Source of the DNA: DASZGL01 sp035938875
GTDB lineage: Bacteria > Chloroflexota > Dormibacteria > Aeolococcales > Aeolococcaceae
Direction: 5' to 3'
NCBI GenBank assembly: GCA_035938875.1
Contig: DASZGL010000008.1
Span: 1-8,820 of the forward strand
DNA: 8,820 nt
Positions within the stretch are counted from its first letter, which is position 1. Each line of letters opens with the position of its first letter. The notes beneath the pieces were generated by a model. The model had not been told where the DNA came from. It did no database searches and saw only the letters and a list, made by a program, of their open reading frames with translations. Below, piece after piece: positions 1 through 5,810 of the stretch. The translations under genes and the position numbers were made by a program.

Positions 1-513
1 GATCAGCGCCATGTACGTCGCGCCAAGTGGACCACGAGTCTTGACGTACACACCCATCTGCCCGCGGTAAATGCCTTCGCCTTGGTCGACCCAGGCCATG
101 TGAAGCACGCCGTGCACCGTGCTGTTGGAGATTTCGGCCGCCCACTCGTCATCGGTCCGATATAGCGGGGCGAAGCGCGCTGCGCCGACCGCCAGACCCG
201 TCGCGGTCCCACGCAGCTCCTCGGGCAGGCGCGCGCTCAGAGAGGTCTCGATGCGACCGGGGACTGGGAGCTTACGGGTGGCATCGTCCCATCCAAACCA
301 GCGTCCCAAGCAAAATCGCAGCCGAAAGAGTGCGCGACTGACTCTCGACTCTCCATTGGCCGGATCCAAGGAGGCCATGACCTCCAGCAAAGCATCGAAG
401 TCGTCCGGACCCCCCGGCGTCGGGAGGGCCCAGACATCCAGGAGTTGGAAGTCGGAAACGATCTGACTGATGACCCAGGGATGACCTTCGTGCGCGGCGT
501 TCGGAAGTCTCAT
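1..513 (-). CDS. DUF2867-family protein, C-terminus cut by window edge
   Basis: An open frame of 171 codons runs from ATG at 513-511 to the left edge without a stop, so the C-terminus lies outside the window. It begins MRLPNAAHEGHPWVIS and contains the blocks VWALPTPGGPDDF, LGRWFGWDD, DEWAAEISNSTVHGVLHM and YRGQMGVYVK, then PLGATYMALI at the edge. I recognise this pattern as DUF2867, a family of unknown biochemical function whose members sometimes occur as a domain beside short-chain dehydrogenases in actinobacterial and related genomes. No signal peptide or membrane segment is visible, so it is probably cytosolic. The ATG overlaps the TGA of the upstream regulator gene as ATGA, which suggests translational coupling. 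The family call comes from remembered motifs, not a search. No catalytic residue can be named. Confidence 0.8.
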   Translation of the reverse strand, partial: MRLPNAAHEGHPWVISQIVSDFQLLDVWALPTPGGPDDFDALLEVMASLDPANGESRVSRALFRLRFCLGRWFGWDDATRKLPVPGRIETSLSARLPEELRGTATGLAVGAARFAPLYRTDDEWAAEISNSTVHGVLHMAWVDQGEGIYRGQMGVYVKTRGPLGATYMALI

Positions 514-1013
514 CCGAGTCCCCCGCGCATCGCGTCCGACGTCGTCGGCTCCCCATGGCTCAGTGCCTCGAGCATGGCATCGACGGCGACGAAATAGCCG
601 CGGAGGGCTGCTAGACGCTCTCGCACGAAGGCATCGCGCGCTTCTGCCGACCCGGACGCGAGCGCGCGCTCCGTCTCGTCGGTTGATACCAGCACCTGAC
701 GCAGATTCCAACGGAACCGCCGTTCCACGATCTCCTGCATGACGCGCCAGAAGTCCGTCGCCGCCACGTAGTGATCGCGACGCGAGCCCAACATCCGTAC
801 CTGCCTCACGAGATGCCAGTCGAGAAGCCCGCGAATCTGTACCGACACATTGCTCTTGCTCTGCTGCAGCTCATCGCTGATGTCGTCGAGCGAGAGCGGC
901 TCGTCCTTCAGATAGAGCAGGGCGAAGATTCGGCCCTGGAGTTGCGTCAGGACCCCTGATGTGGCTGCCGCGGCGCCCATCCCCTCGACGAAGATGCCGG
1001 TGACCCGGTCCAC
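510..1013 (-). CDS. GbsR/MarR-type winged-helix transcriptional regulator
   Basis: About 167 residues. The core is a winged helix: VLTQLQGRIFALLYL, then the turn LSLDDISDELQQSKSNVSV at about residues 40-58, then a wing ending RRDHYVAATDFWRVM. This is the layout of GbsR-like MarR-superfamily repressors. The helical C-terminal part is probably for dimerisation. I chose the GTG start at 1013 because it gives VDRVTGIFVEGMG, which matches family N-termini as I remember them, and because it lies 2 bases after the TAA of the preceding gene (TAAGGGTG). The alternative is ATG at 980, giving 156 residues. The frame stays open upstream to 1496, but that part overlaps the DUF2867-like gene and looks like out-of-frame translation. 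Placed between two DUF2867-like genes in one unit, it probably controls its own operon. The effector is unknown. Confidence 0.85.
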   Translation of the reverse strand: MDRVTGIFVEGMGAAAATSGVLTQLQGRIFALLYLKDEPLSLDDISDELQQSKSNVSVQIRGLLDWHLVRQVRMLGSRRDHYVAATDFWRVMQEIVERRFRWNLRQVLVSTDETERALASGSAEARDAFVRERLAALRGYFVAVDAMLEALSHGEPTTSDAMRGGLG

Positions 1014-1015
1014 CC

Positions 1016-1537
1016 TTACGCCGTCACGCCGTGCGCGTGCTCGGTTGCGGAACGAGCAGCGACCCGGTCGAGCAGCAACGGCACCACACGACGATGAGCG
1101 ATGAGAACGACTCGGCCGCCATAGCGCCATGGCATGCGATGGAACCGGAGAAACGTGCTGAACGTGAGGGGCTCGTTGTCGGCTGGAGCCAGGATCACGA
1201 TGCGCAGGCTGACCGCGGATGTGTCGCGTCCGATGACGACTGCATCCTGCGTCTGTTCGAGGATCGTCAGGCCGAGCACGTGATCCGGCGAGCTCAACGG
1301 GCCCGGCGGGAACCGCATCAGCCACCCCACGAGCATGAGCAGGGAGCCGATCAGCGGTGACTGGTGCTCGAAGATGCCTCGCGCCCAGTCGAGCGCTGAT
1401 CGTCGGTCCGTGCGGTCGACGTCGACGCCGAACGCATCCTGGTAGTCGGGACGGCCCAGCGTCTGCAGGTGAACTGCTTCGGCCGGAACCTGGCATCGGC
1501 GGGACCTCGGAGGGCGGCCAGGATGCTCAGATTCCAT
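1016..1537 (-). CDS. DUF2867-like conserved hypothetical protein
   Basis: A 173-residue protein, first gene of the minus-strand unit. From about residue 20 it reads like a conserved small domain: VPAEAVHLQTLGRPDYQDAF, SALDWARGIFE, DHVLGLTILEQ, VSLRIVILAPADNEPLTFST, then a basic helix HRRVVPLLLDRVAA. This order (a short strand with DYxDAF, WAR helix, strands, final FHR..V helix) resembles the DUF2867/SRPBCC-like proteins found near short-chain dehydrogenases, but the match is weaker than for the gene at 1-513. The first 17 or so residues (MESEHPGRPPRSRRC) look non-conserved. The start at 1537 is favoured because a -10-like CAGAAT lies 7 bases upstream and a perfect TTGACA lies 18 bases before that. 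No closer in-frame ATG or GTG precedes the conserved part. The regulator gene starts 2 bases after its stop. Function unknown. Confidence 0.72.
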   Translation of the reverse strand: MESEHPGRPPRSRRCQVPAEAVHLQTLGRPDYQDAFGVDVDRTDRRSALDWARGIFEHQSPLIGSLLMLVGWLMRFPPGPLSSPDHVLGLTILEQTQDAVVIGRDTSAVSLRIVILAPADNEPLTFSTFLRFHRMPWRYGGRVVLIAHRRVVPLLLDRVAARSATEHAHGVTA

Positions 1538-1544
1538 TCTCGGA

Positions 1545-1574
1545 ATTCTGAACGTTCGTAATAGTCGGTGTCAA
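1545..1574 (-). promoter_or_regulatory. Sigma-70-type promoter of the DUF2867/GbsR operon, leaderless geometry
   Basis: Read on the minus strand, TTGACA (1574-1569) is a perfect -35 hexamer. After an 18-base spacer comes CAGAAT (1550-1545), which matches 4 of 6 bases of the -10 consensus, including A2 and T6. Seven bases then lead straight to the ATG at 1537, so transcription would start at or next to the start codon and give a leaderless mRNA. No Shine-Dalgarno sequence is evident. Confidence 0.6.
1550..1557. promoter_or_regulatory. Perfect 8-base palindrome GAACGTTC beside the -10 box, possible operator
   Basis: GAACGTTC is perfectly self-complementary and overlaps the upstream edge of the proposed -10 box at 1545-1550, with the rest in the -35/-10 spacer. 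A protein bound here would block polymerase, so it could be the autoregulatory site of the GbsR-type repressor encoded by the second gene. The arms are short, the flanks do not extend the symmetry, and MarR-superfamily operators are usually longer, so this is tentative. Confidence 0.25.
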
Positions 1575-1644
1575 CCGCCATCCCCGCCGCTGAACCGCCC
1601 CGGGTTCCGCGGGTCCCGGCCGAGCGCGAGGAAACCCGCTTCGC

Positions 1645-3024
1645 CTACCAGTCCTCGCCGACGGCGTCGACGAAATATGTCGAGCAGGCGAGGTCGAGCA
1701 TTGACCGGGTCAGACTCGCGGGCTCTCCCGCGTAGCGCGCGGCACTAATCACGTGATTGAGCAGGTCGCGTGGCTGCGCGCCATGGAGGCTGCGCCCGTG
1801 GGCCCGGTAGTGGCGCTGCATGAGGTCCTCGATCACCGCCGCGTCGTAGGCCACGCCTTCGCGTTCGCAGACGCGGCGCCAGATCGTGCGGTACTCATCC
1901 TCAGTGGGATTTGGGACCAGCACCTTGTAGTGAACGCGGCGCAGGAAGGCCTCGTCGATGAGGTCGTGCGGGCGCAGGTTGGTGGAGAGGATGAGAAGGT
2001 TGGTGAAGGGAACAGCGACGCTGGTTCCGGCGCGAGCGATGTTGAGGTAATCGACTCCCTTCTCCAACGGAATGATCAGTCTGTTGAGCAGGTCCCGGGC
2101 CGACATGTGCTGCTGCCGGCCGAAGTCGTCGACCAGGAACAGCCCGCCGTTGGCCTTGAGCTGCAGGGACGCCTCGTAGAAACCGAGCACCGAGTCGAAG
2201 CCCAGGTCGAGCATCCGCGGTGAGAGCTCACCACCCACCTTGACCACGGGACGGTCGCTGAGCTGCCAGCGCCGGTCGTGGGGCGGCATCTGCCGTTCGA
2301 CAGGACGGTGGTGGATGGGATCGAAGAAGCGAATGACCTCACCGTGGACGTAGAGCGCGTGGGGGACGAACAGCGGCGGGCCGAGCAGCCGGGCACACGC
2401 CTCGGCGAGCGACGTCTTGCCATTCCCGGGGGGTCCGTAAAGGAAGATCGCCTGCCGGGCGGTGAGGGCTGGGCCGAGGCGGTCGAGGAGGTCCTCGGGC
2501 AGGACGAGCTCCTTGAAGGCGTCCCGCAGGATGTCGCGGTCGATCACGGTGTCGACGTGCGCCTGGTGACGGGCCACGGCGCTGTAGACCTCTATGGGCA
2601 CAGGGGCCGGGCCGGCGTACTGGTTGAGCTCGATGAGCTCTCGAGCCCGCATCCGGCCGGGAGTGGAGATCAGGTACTGCATACCCGCGGCCAGCGGTTC
2701 GTCGGGCGTGAGTGCCCCGGTGCGCATCCCCGTCGAGGAGCAATAGCCCTCATCGGAGAGAAACTTCAGCGTCGACTCGATGACCCCGAAGGGCAGGCAG
2801 GTATGCCTGGCCAGGTCGCGTCCCACCATGCCACCGTTGAAGTACAGGACCTTGAGGATGAGGTCACAGACGAAGCTGAAGGGGAGCCCGGTCTCTTCAG
2901 CCGTTCTCGGCACGGGAGGAAACGCGATCGGCCCGGCTTGCGCGTGGGCCTCTGTTGCAACCGCCATCTCGGCGATTCTGTCAATGGACGTCTTCGCGGC
3001 CGGTGATCGCGACCCGACCGTCAT
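1645..3024 (-). CDS. AAA+ ATPase with N-terminal winged-helix-like region
   Basis: A 459-residue predicted cytosolic protein. Residues about 47-130 look like a winged-helix or wing-like domain (ETGLPFSFVCDLILKVLYF onward). The AAA+ core has Walker A GPPGNGKT at 197-204, Walker B LFLVDD at 295-300 (DD rather than the usual DE), FGRQ just after it, sensor-1 STN at 347-349, a likely arginine finger in DEAFLRRV at 358-365, and a C-terminal lid with GAQPRD at 415-420. I recall similar orphan ATPases with the DDFGRQ and RDLLNR blocks in Chloroflexota and other phyla, without an established function. A MoxR-like or chaperone-type role is possible but not shown. The stop TAG is at 1647-1645. No Shine-Dalgarno supports ATG 3024. 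ATG 2967 (residue 20) is a good alternative, since CAGAAT lies 7 bases before it and residues 1-19 look unconserved. Confidence 0.88.
   Translation of the reverse strand: MTVGSRSPAAKTSIDRIAEMAVATEAHAQAGPIAFPPVPRTAEETGLPFSFVCDLILKVLYFNGGMVGRDLARHTCLPFGVIESTLKFLSDEGYCSSTGMRTGALTPDEPLAAGMQYLISTPGRMRARELIELNQYAGPAPVPIEVYSAVARHQAHVDTVIDRDILRDAFKELVLPEDLLDRLGPALTARQAIFLYGPPGNGKTSLAEACARLLGPPLFVPHALYVHGEVIRFFDPIHHRPVERQMPPHDRRWQLSDRPVVKVGGELSPRMLDLGFDSVLGFYEASLQLKANGGLFLVDDFGRQQHMSARDLLNRLIIPLEKGVDYLNIARAGTSVAVPFTNLLILSTNLRPHDLIDEAFLRRVHYKVLVPNPTEDEYRTIWRRVCEREGVAYDAAVIEDLMQRHYRAHGRSLHGAQPRDLLNHVISAARYAGEPASLTRSMLDLACSTYFVDAVGEDW
2975..2980 (-). promoter_or_regulatory. Possible -10 box for an internal, leaderless start of the AAA+ gene
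   Basis: On the minus strand CAGAAT (2980-2975) lies exactly 7 bases before ATG 2967, the same hexamer and spacing as at the operon promoter before 1537. No convincing -35 is visible at 16-19 bases upstream. If active, it would make residue 20 (MAVATEAHAQ) the true start of the ATPase. Confidence 0.3.
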
Positions 3025-3061
3025 GGCATCGTGGCCGACCGGGCACTCCGGCTACGCGTGC

Positions 3062-3067
3062 TACCGT
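3062..3067 (+). promoter_or_regulatory. -10 box TACCGT before the small membrane protein gene
   Basis: TACCGT fits the TANNNT pattern of actinobacterial-type -10 boxes. It sits 6 bases before GTG 3074, the geometry expected for a leaderless transcript. No clear -35 is present. The site lies in the short divergent region between the ATPase gene and the plus-strand genes, and it could also drive the penicillin-binding protein gene downstream. Confidence 0.4.
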
Positions 3068-3073
3068 CATGGG

Positions 3074-3229
3074 GTGCGGACCATCCCCCTGGACGAGGGC
3101 CCCCGGACACGGCGGCGGATCGGACCCTTCTGGATCGAGGAGGGCACCGGCCTCGTGGCAGTGGGCGCTCTGATCCTCGTGGTCGTCACCGTCCTCTACA
3201 TCCTGGCCGTCGTCAACCGCCCGACTTGA
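3074..3229 (+). CDS. Small single-pass membrane protein, 51 residues
   Basis: Residues 1-25 are polar and basic (VRTIPLDEGPRTRRRIGPFW), followed by one hydrophobic segment at about 26-47 (LVAVGALILVVVTVLYILAV), then a short tail NRPT and a TGA stop. By the positive-inside rule the RTRRR stretch would keep the N-terminus in the cytoplasm. GTG 3074 is chosen because it gives a compact protein with TACCGT 6 bases upstream. An in-frame ATG at 3023 would add 17 residues, but it overlaps the divergent start of the ATPase gene. The stop is 67 bases before the penicillin-binding protein gene on the same strand, so the two may be cotranscribed. I recognise no family. The ordered hydrophobic segment and the intergenic position are what support it as a real gene. 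Confidence 0.6.
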   Translation: MRTIPLDEGPRTRRRIGPFWIEEGTGLVAVGALILVVVTVLYILAVVNRPT

Positions 3230-3296
3230 GAGCGGCCGTAACGGGCCAGGGAGCCGCCCGTTTCACCGAAGACCGCGACCGTTCGCGCCCTCCAAC

Positions 3297-5708
3297 ATGA
3301 GCCAGCCGAAGAACCTACGCGCGGCCCGCCGAGCGGGCGCCATCAACGAGACCTCCACCCCATCGCCGATTCGCCGAGCCCGGCGACGCGCCCAGACGGG
3401 CAGGCGGATTCGCCGCAGCAACCGCCCAACACGCCGCGGTCTGCGCATCGCGCTCGTCGCCGTGGCGCTGTTCAGCGCCCTCGGCGTGGCCGGAGTCGCC
3501 GTTGTCTACGCCGCCTACCAGAACTACCGGGGACAGCTCCCCGACGCCGCCACCCTGGTGGCCATGGAGCCACCGCTCGACACCCACGTCTATGCCCGCG
3601 ACGGCAGGCTGATTGCCACCTTCACCGACGGCGGGTACCACCATGAGCACGTCGCCCTCGCCGACGTGTCGTCGTGGGTCACCCAGGCGACCGTCGACAC
3701 CGAGGACCGGCACTTCTACGAGAACAGCTCGTGGGACCTCCCCCGGATCGTCAAAGCCGGCTGGGAGAACCTGCGCGGCAACGGATCCGCGGGCGGCGCG
3801 TCGACGATCACCGAGCAGCTGGCGAAGATCAGCTTCCTCACCCCGGAGCGGTCCTTCGATCGCAAGGTGAAGCAGGTCATCCTGGGCATCGAGATCGAGA
3901 ACAACTTCAGCAAGAACCAGATTCTGGAGATGTATCTCAACCGCGTCGACTACGGAAATCATTCGACCGGCATCGAGTCCGCCGCGAAAGACTACTTCCA
4001 CAAGTCGTCGAAGGATCTCGACCTCGCCGAGGCGTCGATGCTCGCCGGGCTTCCCCAGGCGCCGACGCAACTCAATCCCCTGCTGCACGACGCCAATTCG
4101 ACGATCAACCCCGCCGCCAAGGAGCGGCAGCGCGTGGTGCTGCAGGCAATGGTCAACAACGGTCACCTCACCCAGCAGCAGGCGGACATCGCCTTCAAGG
4201 AGCCGCTCACCTTCCACGACGCCGCCGAGCTCGACGCGGTGTGGGCGCCGCACTTCACCGAGTACGTCAAGGAATACCTCGACGCCCACTACGGCAGCGC
4301 CTACGTCAAGCCAGGCGGCTGGGAGATCACCACGTCGGTCGACCCGACTCTGCAGACCCTCGCCGAGACGGTGCTTCCCGACGGCGTCTCCAAGATTGCC
4401 AATCAGAACGCTCACGACGGCGCGTTGGTCAGCATGGATCCCAAAACGGGACAGATTCTGGCCATGCTCGGCACGGTCGCCTACAACAGTCCCGACTTCG
4501 GCCAGTTCAACGAGGCGGTCAACCCCTTCGACCCGGGCTCGACGATCAAGCTGTTCACCTACACCGCAGCGATTGCGTCGCGCGAGCTCACCGTGCGCAC
4601 ACCGATCGACACCGGTCCGAGCAACTTCAACGACGGCAGCCCAAAGCTCTACCAACCACTCAACTACGACCGCCAGTCGCACGGCATCTGCATCCTGGAA
4701 CGCTGTCTGCCCAACTCCTACAACGTGCCTGCGGTCAAGGTCGAGGCCCACGTGGGCATCAACCTGATCACCAACCTGGAGATCGCCGCGGGGATCAGCA
4801 CCTTCATCGACCCCCAGAATCGGCCGGCGCCGAACCAGTACTCGGCGACTCTCGGCGGTCTCTATCGCGGTATCACCCCGCTCGACCTCGCCGACGGCGC
4901 CAGCACCATCGCATCACTCGGTGTGCATCACGATCCCGCACCGGTGCTGAAGATCGTCGACCGGGCCACCTCCAAGGTGCTGTACGCCTACGACGCAGCC
5001 GCCTCGGGACGCCGGGTGGTGCCGCAGAACGTCGCCTACATCATCACCGAGGTCACCAGCAACGACGCCAACCGCGCTGCCGCGTTCGGAGCCCACGGCC
5101 CGCTCACCCTGCCCGATCGTCGCGTCAGCGCCAAGACCGGAACCGCGGAGAACTTCAAGGCCAACTGGACGGTCGGTTGGACACCGAGCCTGCTCACCGT
5201 CGTTCTGGTGACCAACCCCAGGCAGACCTGTCTCAACACCCTCAACCTCAACGACGTCAAGGTTGCCCAGCAGCACGGTCTTGATCCGAGCACGCCCTTG
5301 CTTCCCTCCGATGTCCAGGCGATCGGGCTCAAACCTGTGGGTCCGGCGTGCGGCCCGCTGACCAACGGATTGGCAGCAGCGATCGGCGCGGCGCCGATCT
5401 GGAACACCTACATGACCAAGGCACTGCAGGGAAAGCCCCAGGAGTGGTACACGCGCCCGCCGGATGTCGTGGCCCAGAACGGCAGCGACGACAACGCCGA
5501 TTTCTTCCTTCCCGGCACCGAGAACCAGCCGCTGATCTGCAGCTACTACGCGGCGCTTTTCGACCCCAATAACAAGTGCCTCTACATGGGCACAACCGCT
5601 CCTCCCCCGCCAACGCCCTCGCCCTCGCCGTCGCCCGACAACGGCAACGGCAACGGCAATGGCAACGGCAACGGCAACGGAAAGCCGACGCCCAAGCCCG
5701 GCGGCTGA
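3297..5708 (+). CDS. Class A penicillin-binding protein (GT51 glycosyltransferase plus transpeptidase)
   Basis: An 803-residue bifunctional peptidoglycan synthase that polymerises lipid II and cross-links stem peptides on the outer face of the membrane. A very basic cytoplasmic N-terminus (1-47) precedes one membrane anchor at about 48-72. The GT51 domain has the catalytic Glu in TEDRHFYENSSWD (E136) and the second motif GGASTITEQLAK (167-178 region); Glu replaces the more usual Gln of STITQQ. The transpeptidase has SxxK as STIK (nucleophile S415, K418), SxN as SYN (474-476) and KTGT starting at K613. The six cysteines in the protein (465, 470, 645, 685, 748, 761) are all extracytoplasmic. 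The end is a PPPPTPSPSPSP stretch, seven Asn-Gly units and KPTPKPGG. No PASTA domain is seen. No Shine-Dalgarno or leaderless -10 directly precedes ATG 3297, so it may be transcribed with the small gene upstream. Which of the cell's class A enzymes it is cannot be told. Confidence 0.95.
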   Translation: MSQPKNLRAARRAGAINETSTPSPIRRARRRAQTGRRIRRSNRPTRRGLRIALVAVALFSALGVAGVAVVYAAYQNYRGQLPDAATLVAMEPPLDTHVYARDGRLIATFTDGGYHHEHVALADVSSWVTQATVDTEDRHFYENSSWDLPRIVKAGWENLRGNGSAGGASTITEQLAKISFLTPERSFDRKVKQVILGIEIENNFSKNQILEMYLNRVDYGNHSTGIESAAKDYFHKSSKDLDLAEASMLAGLPQAPTQLNPLLHDANSTINPAAKERQRVVLQAMVNNGHLTQQQADIAFKEPLTFHDAAELDAVWAPHFTEYVKEYLDAHYGSAYVKPGGWEITTSVDPTLQTLAETVLPDGVSKIANQNAHDGALVSMDPKTGQILAMLGTVAYNSPDFGQFNEAVNPFDPGSTIKLFTYTAAIASRELTVRTPIDTGPSNFNDGSPKLYQPLNYDRQSHGICILERCLPNSYNVPAVKVEAHVGINLITNLEIAAGISTFIDPQNRPAPNQYSATLGGLYRGITPLDLADGASTIASLGVHHDPAPVLKIVDRATSKVLYAYDAAASGRRVVPQNVAYIITEVTSNDANRAAAFGAHGPLTLPDRRVSAKTGTAENFKANWTVGWTPSLLTVVLVTNPRQTCLNTLNLNDVKVAQQHGLDPSTPLLPSDVQAIGLKPVGPACGPLTNGLAAAIGAAPIWNTYMTKALQGKPQEWYTRPPDVVAQNGSDDNADFFLPGTENQPLICSYYAALFDPNNKCLYMGTTAPPPPTPSPSPSPDNGNGNGNGNGNGNGKPTPKPGG
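5640..5681 (+). repeat. Seven-copy hexanucleotide repeat (AACGGC) encoding Asn-Gly
   Basis: Seven tandem copies of AACGGC lie in frame near the 3' end of the penicillin-binding protein gene. Only copy four (AATGGC) and the last (AACGGA) differ, by one silent base each. They encode residues 782-795, (Asn-Gly)7, after a Pro/Ser-rich linker. Copy-number change would stay in frame and alter only the length of a flexible extracytoplasmic tail. Confidence 0.9.
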
Positions 5709-5797
5709 CCGCCGCCGCACAGCTGCGCGTGCGACATGCGCACCAAGACCGGAGCAGAATCGCAATCCGCACTTCGAGACCCGCGCGCTGACGCGGC

Positions 5798-5803
5798 TAG
5801 ACT
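5798..5803 (+). promoter_or_regulatory. -10 box TAGACT before the rhomboid gene, leaderless geometry
   Basis: TAGACT fits TANNNT and is followed by 7 bases (GGCGGCG) and ATG 5811. This places transcription initiation at the start codon and decides the start in favour of 5811 over the in-frame ATG at 5736. The -35 region is weak, with TTCGAG at 5773-5778. The 102 bases between the penicillin-binding protein stop and this ATG contain no other gene. Confidence 0.5.
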
Positions 5804-5810
5804 GGCGGCG

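Noticed and set aside
1014..1496. N-terminal extension of the GbsR-type regulator up to ATG 1496
   Set aside because: The extension overlaps the DUF2867-like gene in another frame and is Arg/Pro/Ser-rich. The family-like sequence begins only near 1013.
1600..1619. Hairpin CCGGG/CCCGG with a 10-base loop downstream of the AAA+ ATPase gene
   Set aside because: The stem is short, the loop long and there is no T-run. It is common by chance at this G+C, so not called as a terminator.
3315..4751. A 478-codon open frame on the minus strand opposite the penicillin-binding protein gene
   Set aside because: It is antisense to a well-supported gene in matching codon phase. Its product is Val/Gly/Arg-rich with no recognisable motif, as expected from high-G+C shadow frames.
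3674..5284. A 536-codon plus-strand frame inside the penicillin-binding protein gene
   Set aside because: Arg/Ala-rich low-complexity translation in another frame of a gene with all catalytic motifs intact.
5709..5797. Terminator after the penicillin-binding protein gene (GTGCG/CGCAC)
   Set aside because: Five-base stem without a following T-run.
5736..5810. Upstream ATG 5736 for the rhomboid gene
   Set aside because: The extra 25 residues look unconserved, and the TAGACT box falls within them, 7 bases before ATG 5811.
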